Counted from the stretch's first letter, positions 26,414 to 35,705 are shown. The stretch is DNA of 64,000 bases from Candidatus Brevundimonas colombiensis (GCA_029202665.1 CP119326.1:434001-498000); one strand, 5' to 3'. Numbers and translations are program-made. The notes: generated from the letters alone by a model not told the origin.

Positions 26414-26479
26414 AGGATTTCGGCCGCTGTCTGAATCGGACAGAGGGTGAAAAATGCTCCAGAATCAAACCGAAGCAAA

Positions 26480-26510
26480 ATCTAAAGCCGGGCCGACCGC
26501 GTCAGCCCGG
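26480..26510 (-). terminator. probable terminator after hemerythrin gene
   Basis: On the minus strand, CCGGGC and GCCCGG (26510-26505 and 26493-26488) enclose an 11-nt loop and are followed by CTTTAGATTTT. It lies about 30 bp past the stop of the hemerythrin gene, in an A+T-richer intergenic segment that also holds inverted GAATCGGAC/GTCCGATTC pairs (26434 and 26510 areas). Confidence 0.5.
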
Positions 26511-26538
26511 TCCGATTCTGCTTCAGGATTCCAACGCC

Positions 26539-27057
26539 TCAGCCGTGTTTCTCGACATAGGTCTCCGGGTCCTTGTTCACCGGTTTGACGCCCGTGATAT
26601 GCGTCGCCTCGAAGGCCGCGAACTTGACCGCCAGATCATGGCGCACGGCGACGCCGGCGTTCAGGCGGAAGTCGGTCAGGCCCTGACGTTCCTCTTCGCC
26701 CATATGTTTGGAGTTGACCACATTGGCCTCGCCCACGGCCTCGAACCAGGCCCTGGTTCCGACCTCGTGCCTGGCGACCGCCTTGACCGCATCGCGCAGC
26801 TTGTTGTGATCCTCGATCGCGTCCTCGGTCTCGCCCTCGACCGTGCCCTCCTCGGCGTCATTGGCGCCATCGCCCTTCTTCATCAGGTCGGGATAGAAGA
26901 ACCGCTCCTCGGCCTCGGCGTGGACATCCAGAAAGGCCGACAGCCGCCCCCACACCGCGCTTAGCGCCTCGGTGTCCTTGGGGTCGATCTGTTCGATGAT
27001 CGAGAACAGCCGGCGCTGTTCGGCATGGTCGTCGAGGATCAGCTGGGTGATGTCCAT
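26539..27057 (-). CDS. hemerythrin HHE-domain protein
   Basis: A 172-aa four-helix protein. Iron-ligand positions are visible as His11 in LILDDHAEQRRLF, His47 and Glu51 in LDVHAEAEERFFYPDL, His83 in IEDHNKL and the later SKHMGEEE. The domain binds a di-iron centre used for oxygen, nitric oxide or redox sensing or for iron storage. An acidic insertion (NDAEEGTVEGETED) is unusual. It stands alone next to parDE. Confidence 0.9.
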   Translation of the reverse strand: MDITQLILDDHAEQRRLFSIIEQIDPKDTEALSAVWGRLSAFLDVHAEAEERFFYPDLMKKGDGANDAEEGTVEGETEDAIEDHNKLRDAVKAVARHEVGTRAWFEAVGEANVVNSKHMGEEERQGLTDFRLNAGVAVRHDLAVKFAAFEATHITGVKPVNKDPETYVEKHG

Positions 27058-27136
27058 GGAAGGCTCCTAGCGTAACTGTGAAGCCCCGATACGCCCGGCG
27101 CACCGCCCGGTTCCGTGCGAACGACTCGCTGTTCCC

Positions 27137-27412
27137 TTAGGCGAACGGTTCGCGCGCGCCGTGCCACACCCGAGCGATCTCGATATGCTCCGCCCTGACG
27201 CGGTAGATGATCAGATAGCCGGTTCTGGCGACGACCAACTGCCTCAACCCGTTCCCGACACGTCGCCCCGTTTCAGGAAAGGCGCCCAGCCCATCGACGG
27301 CGTCGATGATGCGGTTTTCGACCAGGGTCGCGGCATTGACGCTATCGGTCGCGATATACCGCCAGACCTCTTCGAGGTCCGTGCGGGCGGCGGGCGACCA
27401 GATGACCTTCAA
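27137..27412 (-). CDS. parE: ParE/RelE-family toxin
   Basis: A 91-aa RelE/ParE-fold toxin: VIWSPAARTDLEEVWRYIA at the start, FPETGRRVGNGLRQLVV in the middle, and YLIIYRVRAEHIEIARVWHGARE at the end, all family signatures. The pattern fits the ParE branch that poisons gyrase, though biochemical target cannot be told from sequence. The start overlaps the antitoxin stop by 4 bp. Confidence 0.92.
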   Translation of the reverse strand: MKVIWSPAARTDLEEVWRYIATDSVNAATLVENRIIDAVDGLGAFPETGRRVGNGLRQLVVARTGYLIIYRVRAEHIEIARVWHGAREPFA

Positions 27413-27690
27413 CGCTGCGTCCGCGCCGCCTGTCGCGCGCGCAACTCCGCGACGACCACCTCGTGCGGGATGCCCCCTCCGGCGTCCAGCGACCTCAGCC
27501 CCTCGTCGACGGCGGCGTGAAAGGCGGCTTCTTCTTCAGCCGACATGAACGGCACCGCCTCGTCCTCGACCGCCATGTCCAGCACCGCCATGGCCACGAT
27601 GTCGTCAATCGTCGCCTGCCGGACGTCGGCCAGAGCGTCCAGCTTGGCCTTGACGGCTTCGTCCAGGGCGATGGTCACATGCACGGTCAT
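27409..27690 (-). CDS. parD: ParD-like antitoxin
   Basis: A 93-aa protein with a predicted ribbon-helix-helix start (VHVTIALDEAVKAKLDALADVRQATIDDIVAMAV) and a tail (EEEAAFHAAVDEGLRSLDAGGGIPHEVVVAELRAR) typical of ParD-type toxin binding. It precedes parE with a 4-bp overlap. yebC stops only 36 bp upstream. Confidence 0.85.
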   Translation of the reverse strand: MTVHVTIALDEAVKAKLDALADVRQATIDDIVAMAVLDMAVEDEAVPFMSAEEEAAFHAAVDEGLRSLDAGGGIPHEVVVAELRARQAARTQR

Positions 27691-27725
27691 GCGGGAACCG
27701 TATCACAACCCCCGCATGTCGCCCA

Positions 27726-28499
27726 TCACCCCGCGTACTTGGCCGCGTCCTCGTCCGAGACGTCCTCGTTGGAATAGACCGCAGACACGTCGTCCTCGGC
27801 GTCCAGCGCGTCCAGCAGCTTGAACAGCGTGCCGACGGCCTCGCCCGTCACCGGCACTTCGGACTGAGGCTTCCAGACGATGGCGGTGGACTTGGGGTCG
27901 CCCAGCACCTTGGACATGGCGTCGGCGACTTCGTTCAGATCTTCGAAGGCGGTCCAGATGGTGTGGCCCGGCGCGTCCTCATAGATGTCCGGCTTGACCA
28001 GATCGCTTTCGACGTCGGACGCGCCGGCCTCGATGGCGGCCTCCATCACCTCGTCTTCGGTGCCGGCCTCGGCCTTGTAGATGATCTGGCCGACCTTATC
28101 CCACATGAAGGCGACCGAGTTCATTTCGCTCAGCGTCCCGCCGTTCTTCTTGAACGCCGTGCCGATGTTGGACGCCGCGCGGTTGCGGTTGTCGGTCAGG
28201 GCCTCGACGATGATGCCGACGCCGCCCGGACCCCGTCCCTCATAACGGACCTCTTCCATCGTATCGACGTCGCCGCCGGCGGCCTTGTTGATGGCGCGCT
28301 GGATCACGTCCTTGGGCAGGCTTTCGGCCTTGGCGTTGTTGACCGCCAGGCGCAGGCGCGGGTTGGCGGCCGGGTCGGGCAGGCCCGACTTGGCGGCGAC
28401 GGTGATGTCGCGCGACAGTTTGGAGAACAGCTTGGAGCGCTGCGCGTCGGCGCGCCCCTTGCGGTGCATGATGTTCTTGAATTTCGAGTGGCCGGCCAT
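27726..28499 (-). CDS. yebC: YebC/PmpR-family transcriptional/translation regulator
   Basis: A 257-aa protein beginning MAGHSKFKNIMHRKGRADAQ, the invariant YebC start, with NNAKAESLPKDVIQRAI and EVRYEGRGPGGVGIIVEALTDNRNR. The family acts as a DNA-binding regulator, and recent work also links it to ribosome stalling at proline-rich motifs. yebC is the usual leader of the ruvCAB block. Here a MarR/MFS unit, hemerythrin and parDE separate it from ruvC. Confidence 0.97.
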   Translation of the reverse strand: MAGHSKFKNIMHRKGRADAQRSKLFSKLSRDITVAAKSGLPDPAANPRLRLAVNNAKAESLPKDVIQRAINKAAGGDVDTMEEVRYEGRGPGGVGIIVEALTDNRNRAASNIGTAFKKNGGTLSEMNSVAFMWDKVGQIIYKAEAGTEDEVMEAAIEAGASDVESDLVKPDIYEDAPGHTIWTAFEDLNEVADAMSKVLGDPKSTAIVWKPQSEVPVTGEAVGTLFKLLDALDAEDDVSAVYSNEDVSDEDAAKYAG

Positions 28500-28545
28500 G
28501 GGATCGTCTTTTGCGCGTTCTGAAACCTTGAGCCGCGCCTCATAG

Positions 28546-28677
28546 AGCCTGATCCGCCGAAGTGGAAGCGCTGCGCGCTTCGACGAGACGGTGAATCAGG
28601 CTCCATGTTCAAACTGAGCCTTGATTCACGGCGCCTGCGAAATCGCGAAGCGATTTCTCCTCAGCCGATCAAGGCTC
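28546..28677. repeat. two stacked hairpins upstream of a small membrane-protein gene
   Basis: Hairpin one: AGCCTGATCCGCC (28546-28558) against GGTGAATCAGGCT (28590-28602). Hairpin two: GAGCCTTGAT (28616-28625) against ATCAAGGCTC (28668-28677), enclosing a perfect GAAATCGC/GCGATTTC stem-loop (28639-28657). Both begin with an AGCCT(T)GAT block, suggesting a duplicated element or a structured leader. Confidence 0.55.
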
Positions 28678-28773
28678 GGCCGATGGACGGCATCCTGTCA
28701 CGATGCGCCCTGGGGGTGGAACCTCGACCGTTTGCGCGTATTGATCCGGGCAAGACAGACGGAGCGTAAAGTC

Positions 28774-28974
28774 ATGACCGCCGACGACACCATCTACCAA
28801 GCCGAAGGCTATGCCGACGACGACCTGCACGAGGCCGACATCGTCGAATGGTATGAGGCCCGCCCGGTCACCGTCTCCACCGCCGTCGCCGCCGGCGCCG
28901 TCGTCACCGCCTTCACCCTGGGCGCCCTCACCGCCGTCGGCGCCCTGTTCCTCATCGGCCGCCTGGACGACTGA
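28774..28974 (+). CDS. 66-aa single-pass membrane protein
   Basis: The ATG at 28774 follows a GGAG site and encodes an acidic N-terminus (DDTIYQAEGYADDDLHEADIVEWYEARP) and one C-terminal helix (AVAAGAVVTAFTLGALTAVGALFLIG). An upstream in-frame ATG at 28621 lies inside the hairpins and is rejected. No family is recognised; the acidic tail plus helix suggests an inner-membrane regulator. Confidence 0.65.
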   Translation: MTADDTIYQAEGYADDDLHEADIVEWYEARPVTVSTAVAAGAVVTAFTLGALTAVGALFLIGRLDD

Positions 28975-29227
28975 CGACCCGGCCTTCGCTATGTCTCTCG
29001 CGAGGCGTAGTTGCTTTTTGCGATCAGACAGGCAGCCGAGCCATGTCCGACGTGGAATTCGGCGGTCTAAAGCGACGTCCGCTTCAGTAGCCATCAGAAA
29101 CCTTCAAAACGGGTGAGTTTACGAAGCGGCGTCTCGCCAAGGATCTGACGCTACACCCAAACAACGTCCGCCGGCGACGTGATGGATAAGCCGGGACGCC
29201 GTCTCCATTTCACGCTAGGGTCGCATC
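28975..29227. other. intergenic region without recognised content
   Basis: About 250 bp of mixed composition between two plus-strand genes. No coding frame, repeat or terminator is convincing. Confidence 0.3.
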
Positions 29228-30262
29228 ATGCGCATCCTGGCCCTTCTTTTCTTGATCGTGTTTAGCGCTAGCTCAGCGGCGGCCCAGAATTCGTCGTCGC
29301 CACCGAGTGATCCTGTCCTTGGCGCGCGGCTTGTCGAAGGCGTCGCCACTGCGCATCGACTCTGGCTCAGAAATGCGTCCGGAGCCGTTGTCGCTTTCGA
29401 CCGATCCAACGGCGAGCGGCGCATTGTGGTCGAGCAAGGCGCGGCGGATTTGCTGCGCGCCTCGGGTCGAACTCTTATCCTGAAGTCGGATGGCGCCTCG
29501 CCGAGCCGTTTCTCTGTTTTTGATCCGGAAACAGGCCTTTCCCTGACGCCGGCGCTTCGCGCTGACGCACTCGGCCTGCTCTATGTCGGGCCAGACTGGA
29601 TCGTCGTCACAAGGGACGCCCTTTACCGGAGTAACGGCGGTCGGTGGCGCAGGCAGGCCATCGAAGGCTCTGGGCGCCAACTTGGCGTCAGGACCATGGC
29701 ATCCACCCCCGACGGGTCTATCTACATAGGCTTCAACTATGGGGAATGGGGCGGCGGACTATGGCGGATCGCGCCCGGCTCATCGAAGATGGTCGAAGTT
29801 CGCAAGGTCGATAACAATCCTTGCCACGGCCCGCTTGCAGCTGAATGCGATCCGATCACCGGTCTCGTTCCTGATGTCGACCATCCCGGATGCCTTCTGG
29901 CCTCGATCGGGCTGTCCCATATGTTATCCCACGGTCGAGTCATGCGAATCTGCGGCGATGAAGCGACGCTCGTATTCAGTCGCGAGGTGGATGCCCTTCC
30001 GGGTTCAATCGAAGCGTTCTTTCACAGTACATGGCCCTTGTTCGGACTGGCCGCGACACCGGACGGCTGGCTCGCAATCGCGCCAGGGAAGGTCTTTATT
30101 TCGAGCGGCGGCGAGGTCCAGACTATCGATATGCCGGGGGCTGAGCCCTTTGCGGGCATTCAAGTCTCGCAAGTCGGCCAGGTTCTAATCCTGCCGACGG
30201 ACGTCAACTGGGGCATGTCGCTCAGCGGCTATACGCCTATGCTGGTGGCGGTCACCGACTAA
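29228..30262 (+). CDS. secreted hypothetical protein
   Basis: A 344-aa protein with a clear signal peptide (MRILALLFLIVFSASSAAAQN). The mature part has repeated strand-like segments with WIVVTRDALYRSNGGRWRR, TMASTPDGSIYIGFN and GLAATPDGWLAIAPGK, which suggest a beta-propeller fold. Cys residues cluster at NPCHGPLAAECDP and HPGCLL. Composition is less G+C-rich than the neighbours, hinting at acquisition. No specific family is recognised. Confidence 0.75.
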   Translation: MRILALLFLIVFSASSAAAQNSSSPPSDPVLGARLVEGVATAHRLWLRNASGAVVAFDRSNGERRIVVEQGAADLLRASGRTLILKSDGASPSRFSVFDPETGLSLTPALRADALGLLYVGPDWIVVTRDALYRSNGGRWRRQAIEGSGRQLGVRTMASTPDGSIYIGFNYGEWGGGLWRIAPGSSKMVEVRKVDNNPCHGPLAAECDPITGLVPDVDHPGCLLASIGLSHMLSHGRVMRICGDEATLVFSREVDALPGSIEAFFHSTWPLFGLAATPDGWLAIAPGKVFISSGGEVQTIDMPGAEPFAGIQVSQVGQVLILPTDVNWGMSLSGYTPMLVAVTD

Positions 30263-30402
30263 AACGCGTGAGGTCCCTGCGTCCGCTTGCTGACGGAAAC
30301 AGCTAAGGTCGCAAAACGGACCGCCGGAAGACACGTCTTTGGGTCGAGACCGGGCGATTACGCCCGCGTTCTAACCCGCCCTTGCACTTGTCCGGACCAC
30401 CC

Positions 30403-30837
30403 TCAATCCGCCCGCAGGTTCTCCACCACGGCGCGCAGCCGTTCGGGCAGGGGTTTGGGCCGGCGCGTCTCCGCGTCGACATAGACGTGGACGAAATGGC
30501 CGATGGCGGCGGGGACGTCGACGCCGCGCTTGAAGACCGCAAAGCCGTAGCTGACGCTGGAGGTGCCGATGCGGTCGACCTTGATCCCCACCTCGATCAC
30601 GTCCGGAAACTTCAGCGACGAGGTGTAGCGGCAGCCGGAATCGACCACCAGGCCGATGGATTCGTTCAGGGCGTTGGCGATCAGCAGGTGGGCGTTCACC
30701 GCCGAGTCCACGAACTCGTAGAATTTGGCGTTGTTGATATGGCCGTACTGGTCGTTGTCGGCCCAGCGCGTGGAGACCATGTGATAGGCCTTGTAGGTCG
30801 CGCGTTCGGCCAGCGGGCCTTCTTGCCTCTTGGGCAT
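30403..30837 (-). CDS. acyl-CoA thioesterase, 4HBT hotdog family
   Basis: A 144-aa hotdog-fold protein. VSTRWADNDQYGHINNAKFYEFVDSAVN (about 21-48) is the 4-hydroxybenzoyl-CoA thioesterase-type motif with the catalytic Asp, and SSVSYGFAVFKRGVDVPAAIGHFVHVYVD is the second half of the fold. It probably hydrolyses acyl-CoA thioesters, but the substrate is unknown. It stands alone. Confidence 0.9.
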   Translation of the reverse strand: MPKRQEGPLAERATYKAYHMVSTRWADNDQYGHINNAKFYEFVDSAVNAHLLIANALNESIGLVVDSGCRYTSSLKFPDVIEVGIKVDRIGTSSVSYGFAVFKRGVDVPAAIGHFVHVYVDAETRRPKPLPERLRAVVENLRAD

Positions 30838-31110
30838 CGGTCGTCTCTCCCTGGCGACGTCTGATCGGTCGCTTCGAACGACGACGCTCTAGCGTGAACG
30901 ACGCTGCGTCAAGCGCCTATCGACAGGCCCGGATCACGAACGCGCTGGCAGCAACGCTCCGGAAAACGCCAATGAGGACACAAGGACCACGACGTCGCCG
31001 TGACGGCTCGGCAAGCGCCGCCCCAGATTCAGCCCCGACGTCTCCTCCCCGCCGTCATCGCGCCTGTTGTGATGACAGCATTCAACGGCCCGCATCAACG
31101 CAGGTGCAGA
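30838..31110. other. intergenic region between two minus-strand genes
   Basis: About 270 bp with no convincing gene. Open frames on the plus strand continue far into the antisense of the downstream peptidase and have Arg/Pro-rich composition. The promoter of the thioesterase gene probably lies here, but no boxes can be named. Confidence 0.3.
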
Positions 31111-33606
31111 TCACTCCCCCGTCCTCGGCGGCGCGTTCTTCACATACTGGTCCAGCCAGCGGGTCATCTCCCACAACGTATGGCCCACCGATTCCCGCGC
31201 GCGGTATCCATGCGCCTCCAGCGGCAGGGTGACGTAGCGCGCCGTCGCGCCAAGCCCCTTCAGCGCCGCATAGAACCGCTCGGACTGCACAGGGAAGGTG
31301 CCCGAGTTGTCGTCCGCCTCGCCGTGGATAAGCAGGATCGGCTCGTTCATCTTGTCGGCGTAGGTGAAGGGCGACATCTCAGTATAGACCTCGGTCGCCT
31401 CCCAATAGTTGCGCTGCTCGGACTGGAATCCGAACGGCGTCAAGGTGCGGTTATAGGCCCCCGACCGCGCGATCCCAGTCCTGAACAGATCGGTGTGAAC
31501 CAGCAGGTTCGCGGTCATAAAGGCGCCGTAGCTGTGGCCGCCCACGGCAATCCGGTCGCGATCCGCCACCCCCATCGCCACCACCGCATCGACAGCCGCC
31601 TTTGCGTCCGCCGTCAGTTGCTCGACATAGGTGTCGTTCGGCTCGGCCCCATCCTTGCCGATAATGGGCATGGAGGGGTTGTCGAAGATCGCATAACCCT
31701 GCGTCAGCAGGAACAGATGGCTGGACCCGCCCGGCCGCACGAAGCGGTTCTGCACGTCCACCGTCTGGCCCGCCACCGCCGCATCGGTGAACTCGGCCGG
31801 ATAGGCCCACATCAGCATCGGCAGCGGCCCGTCGCGGTCCTTGTCGTAACCGGCCGGCAGATACAGCGTCCCCGACAGCTTGACCCCGTCGGCCCGCTCA
31901 TAGGTCACAAGCTGGCGCGTCGCCCCGGCCAGCTGCGGCGCCGGATCGGGGAAGTGGGTCAACGGCGTCGTCTGGCCGGTCGTCAGGTCGCGGATCTGCA
32001 GGTTCGGCGGGTCCAGCCGCGTCTCTTGCTGCGTCACCACCCGCCTGCCGTCCGCATCCAGGAAGCCGACCACGGCCTCGTAGTCGGTGTTCGCCGAAGT
32101 CCACAGCCGTTCGCTGCGCCCCGTCGCCGGGTCCAGGGCGGCCAGGAACGGGAACTCGCCCTGCGGCGTCGCCCCGGCCCCGGACATCAGGATGTCGCCG
32201 TCGGTCGTGAAGCGGATGGTCGAACGCCCGGCCGCATTCGGCTGGGTCACCGGCTGGCCCGGATTGTCGTAACGCCCCTGATAATTCCGCTCCAGCAGCA
32301 CTCGCCCCTGCCCGGGATTGGACGGATCGACCACGAAGCGCGTCTCGTGCCGGGTGTTGAACCAGCGGCTGTTGACGATGGCCAGGTCGTCCCTGCCCCA
32401 CACAATGCCGCCGAACCGTTCCTTCAGGTCGATCAGCTTGACCGGCTCGCCCGTGAACGGCGCCGCCTGCATGAAGACCCGGTCCCGGAACTCGGCCGCG
32501 CGCCGGATGTCGCCGCCGTCCAGCGCCTCGACCCAGGTCAGGGTCGCCGGCGCATCGGCCCGCCAGCCCACCGAGCGCGGCCCCGGCGCCACGGCGTCGA
32601 AGGCGGTCGGCACATCGTCGCGCAGAGGCAGGTCGGCGATCGTCCGCACCACCCGCCCATTCATATCCGTCACCACGATCTCGGTGGGAAACAGGTCGTC
32701 CGGCACCGCATAGGAATAGGGCCGCTTGGCGATCTCATGCAGCAGATACTTGCCGTCCGGCGACACCGCGACGTCCAGATAGATCGCCGGCGCTCCGATC
32801 GTCCGTGCACGGCCGTTCAGCGGAACCAGCGTCAGCTGCGACGTGAAATAGTGATCGAACAGGGCCTCGTCGCCGGGATTCGACAGCAGGTCCTGATAGG
32901 TGCGGACCGGCGCGACCCGCCCGGCCGTCTCCTCGATGTTCGGCCCCGTCGGCGCCGCCGTCACGTCCGGCGCCGGACCCCGCCCGGACGGAACCGCCTC
33001 GACCAACAGGCCAGAACTGTCCGGCAGCCACTCATAGCCCGACCCGCCCGTCATATTGACCATCGGCTCGGTCAGCTTGCGCGCCCGCGCCGAGGCCACG
33101 TCCACGACCCACAGCTCCAGCCCCATCGGCCGGTCCATCACGAAAGCCAGCGACTTCGCATCCGGCGAGAACCGCGGCGCCGTGAACCGCGCGCCGGCCG
33201 GCAGGGCCACGACCCGCGCCCTTTCTTGTTGACCTTGCCCCCCGTCGATGTCCTGCAGGCTCAGCCCTGTCAGCCACGACACCCGGCTTTCGGCCGCGCC
33301 ATTGTTCCTGGGATTGATCCGCGCGCCCGCCAGCCTCAGCATCGGCTCGGCCAGCGCCTTGATGCTGGGCAGGCTCGACCTATCCATCAGCACCAGCGTC
33401 CGCCGATCCGGGCTCAGCATCGACGACGGCGTCGGCCTGGCGTCCAAGATGTCCGCGATGGGCTGGGGCGGCTGCTGATAGACCATCGGCCCGGCGGCCG
33501 GCCCCGCATTCTGGCCCCCCGCATTCTGGGCCAGAGCCTCGCCCGCCACGCCGCTCAGCAACACCGCCGCCAGGACGAACCCGACCCCACGTCCACGCAT
33601 CATCAT
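31111..33606 (-). CDS. S9-family prolyl oligopeptidase-like secreted peptidase
   Basis: An 831-aa protein. The MMMRGRG start at 33606 leads into a signal peptide (VGFVLAAVLLSGVAGEALAQ). An N-terminal beta-propeller spans about 50-560. The C-terminal alpha/beta-hydrolase domain has the nucleophile in GGHSYGAFMTANLL, the Asp in LLIHGEADDNSGTFPVQ and the His in EAHGYRARES. It resembles glutamyl/dipeptidyl S9 enzymes common in Caulobacterales that degrade peptides in the periplasm. It stands alone. Confidence 0.93.
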   Translation of the reverse strand: MMMRGRGVGFVLAAVLLSGVAGEALAQNAGGQNAGPAAGPMVYQQPPQPIADILDARPTPSSMLSPDRRTLVLMDRSSLPSIKALAEPMLRLAGARINPRNNGAAESRVSWLTGLSLQDIDGGQGQQERARVVALPAGARFTAPRFSPDAKSLAFVMDRPMGLELWVVDVASARARKLTEPMVNMTGGSGYEWLPDSSGLLVEAVPSGRGPAPDVTAAPTGPNIEETAGRVAPVRTYQDLLSNPGDEALFDHYFTSQLTLVPLNGRARTIGAPAIYLDVAVSPDGKYLLHEIAKRPYSYAVPDDLFPTEIVVTDMNGRVVRTIADLPLRDDVPTAFDAVAPGPRSVGWRADAPATLTWVEALDGGDIRRAAEFRDRVFMQAAPFTGEPVKLIDLKERFGGIVWGRDDLAIVNSRWFNTRHETRFVVDPSNPGQGRVLLERNYQGRYDNPGQPVTQPNAAGRSTIRFTTDGDILMSGAGATPQGEFPFLAALDPATGRSERLWTSANTDYEAVVGFLDADGRRVVTQQETRLDPPNLQIRDLTTGQTTPLTHFPDPAPQLAGATRQLVTYERADGVKLSGTLYLPAGYDKDRDGPLPMLMWAYPAEFTDAAVAGQTVDVQNRFVRPGGSSHLFLLTQGYAIFDNPSMPIIGKDGAEPNDTYVEQLTADAKAAVDAVVAMGVADRDRIAVGGHSYGAFMTANLLVHTDLFRTGIARSGAYNRTLTPFGFQSEQRNYWEATEVYTEMSPFTYADKMNEPILLIHGEADDNSGTFPVQSERFYAALKGLGATARYVTLPLEAHGYRARESVGHTLWEMTRWLDQYVKNAPPRTGE

Positions 33607-33872
33607 CGTCTGAAGTCCCCACAAATCCCGAACTCCAGACCTAACCCCGCCCAAGCCGTCATGCCAACCCTCAATAGGGTTATAGTATTACATCTACCTA
33701 TTTCTTTTCCGCTCATCCCCGCAAAAACGAGCACCAGTTTATTGCGCGGCAGGACGCGGGATCGGCAGCCCGTCATCGTCTGCGAGGTCGCCCGCGCAAA
33801 GCGCTGCCCCCCGCTTTCACAAGGATGAGCGGACGGGTGACTCTCTCGCGCCCAGTGATTGGAATGACGATG

Positions 33873-34718
33873 TCAGAGAGCCAGCAACGCCTCCACCTCG
33901 TCCCGCTCCGGCGCCGAAGGCTGCGCGCCCGCCCTGGTCGCGGCGAACGCTCCGGCGGCGCAGGCGAAGGTCAGGGCCTCGGCCGGGTCCATGCCTTCCA
34001 GCAGGGCCACGGTGATGGCGGCCACGAAGGCGTCGCCCGCGCCCGTGGCATCGACGGCCTCGATCACCGGCGGCGCGGCCCAGGCCATTTCGACGCCGCG
34101 CTGGTACATGGCCGCGCCCCTGGCGCCCTTGGTCACCACCACGCGGCCGCCGCCCCGGTGCAGGCCGTCGCCGTAGAAGGCGGCCTCGGTCTCGTTGACC
34201 ACGATCAGGTCGGCGCGGCGCAGCAGCAGTTCCGACACCGGCCGGGCGGGCGCCAGGTTGGCGCAGACGAAGCCCGTCGCCCGGCCCACCGCCGCCTCCA
34301 CCGTCTCGACCGGCAGCTCCAGCTGGACGATCAGCGCGCCCTCGATCCGCTGCGGCAACTGTTCGGGCGTGACCATGTGGTTGGCCCCGGCCGCCACCAC
34401 GATCTGGTTCTCGCCGGTCAGATCGACGGCGATCAGGGCCACGCCCGTCGGGGCCGCCACATCGACCTCCACCCCCGCCAGATCAACGCCTAAATCCTCC
34501 ATCAGAGCCAGGGCCTCGCCGGCCATGGCGTCGTTTCCGACCCGGCCGATCAGACTGACCTCGGCGCCCAGACGCTCGGCCGCCAGCGCCTGGTTGGCGC
34601 CCTTGCCGCCCGGATGCCGCGCCAGGGTCGCCCCCGTCACCGTCTCGCCCGGCGCCGGCAGCTGGGGCGCGGTGGCCACCAGATCCAGATTGATCGAACC
34701 GACGACGGTGATCCTCAT
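33873..34718 (-). CDS. rbsK: ribokinase
   Basis: A 281-aa PfkB-family sugar kinase. VVGSINLDLVATAPQLPAPGETVTG at the start and HPGGKGANQALAAERLG (about 36-52) are the ribokinase signature; EAVDATGAGDAFVAAI holds the catalytic Asp. It phosphorylates ribose released by the overlapping nucleoside hydrolase. The ATG at 34718 overlaps the hydrolase stop; longer in-frame starts extend into that gene and are rejected. Confidence 0.94.
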   Translation of the reverse strand: MRITVVGSINLDLVATAPQLPAPGETVTGATLARHPGGKGANQALAAERLGAEVSLIGRVGNDAMAGEALALMEDLGVDLAGVEVDVAAPTGVALIAVDLTGENQIVVAAGANHMVTPEQLPQRIEGALIVQLELPVETVEAAVGRATGFVCANLAPARPVSELLLRRADLIVVNETEAAFYGDGLHRGGGRVVVTKGARGAAMYQRGVEMAWAAPPVIEAVDATGAGDAFVAAITVALLEGMDPAEALTFACAAGAFAATRAGAQPSAPERDEVEALLAL

Positions 34719-35665
34719 GCCGCGCCTTTCAACGTTTCGACGATCAGGTCGAACACCCCCTGGGCGTCCGCCGCCGTGGCCCAGCGATGCCGCGCCGTCG
34801 CCGGATCGACCCGGAACTCCACCGCCGTATGGCCGCGCGTCAGGTCGGACGCGGTCTCGACCTCGACCCGGCACGGCCGCGTCTCGAACAGCTCGGGCCT
34901 TATCAGCCAGGCGATGGGACAGGGATCGTGCAACGGCGCCCCCCAATCGAAGGTGGGCCAGCCGACGATCTCACGCTCGACCCGCTGGGAGAACCGCAGC
35001 ATCGACGCCGTCGCCCGCGCCGCCGCGCCGTCGATGGCCTCCACGGCGGCGATCCGGTCCTCGGTCGCCCGCACCTGATGGGTGGCGTCCAGGCCGAAGG
35101 CGACCACGCGGCAGCCCGAACCGAACACCACCGCCGCCGCGTCCGGGTCGGCCCAGATATTGAACTCGGCGGAGGGCGTGATATTGCCGCCCTCGCTGCG
35201 CGCCCCGCCCATGACGACCACTGGCCCCAGCCGTTCGGCCAGCCGCCGCTCGCGTCGCAGGGCCAGGGCCAGATTGGTCATGGGGCCCAGGACGGCGACG
35301 GCGACCGAGCCTTCGGGCCGGCGCATCACCAGATCGACGATGGCGTTGGCGGCCGGCCCGTCGCCCACGATGCCCGTCGGCTCGAACGGTTCCAGATCGC
35401 CCAGCCCCTCGGGCCCATGGAACGCGCCCGCCCCCGCCGGCGGGCGTTTCAGCGGCCGTTCCGCCCCGCCGAACACCGGCACGTCATCGCGCCCGGCGAT
35501 CTGGCGCACCATCCGCGCATTGCGCTGGGTCAGGGCGCCGGGGACATTGCCCCCGACCGTGGTGACGGCCAGCACCTTCAGCTCGGGCGCCGCAAAGGCC
35601 AGGAACAGCGCCACGGCGTCGTCCACGCCGGGGTCGCAATCGATGATCAGGGATTGAATGCTCAC
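34715..35665 (-). CDS. inosine-uridine preferring nucleoside hydrolase
   Basis: A 316-aa enzyme that splits the N-glycosidic bond of nucleosides. The calcium-binding IDCDPGVDDAVAL (8-20) is at the N-terminus, with VLGPMTNLALAL, GGARSEGGNITPSAEFNIWADPDAAAVVF and a His in DPCPIAWLI/TRGHTAVEF type positions later. It overlaps rbsK by 4 bp, giving a two-step nucleoside-to-ribose-5-phosphate salvage unit. Confidence 0.95.
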   Translation of the reverse strand: MSIQSLIIDCDPGVDDAVALFLAFAAPELKVLAVTTVGGNVPGALTQRNARMVRQIAGRDDVPVFGGAERPLKRPPAGAGAFHGPEGLGDLEPFEPTGIVGDGPAANAIVDLVMRRPEGSVAVAVLGPMTNLALALRRERRLAERLGPVVVMGGARSEGGNITPSAEFNIWADPDAAAVVFGSGCRVVAFGLDATHQVRATEDRIAAVEAIDGAAARATASMLRFSQRVEREIVGWPTFDWGAPLHDPCPIAWLIRPELFETRPCRVEVETASDLTRGHTAVEFRVDPATARHRWATAADAQGVFDLIVETLKGAA

Positions 35666-35705
35666 CCGCTTCGTTTGGCGGGCCGGAAGCCGGGGGGCAA
35701 CCCCA

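Noticed and set aside
31000..33828. A plus-strand open frame of 942 codons
   Set aside because: It mirrors the S9 peptidase on the minus strand, which has a signal peptide, propeller and catalytic triad. The plus-strand product is Arg/His/Pro/Gln-rich.
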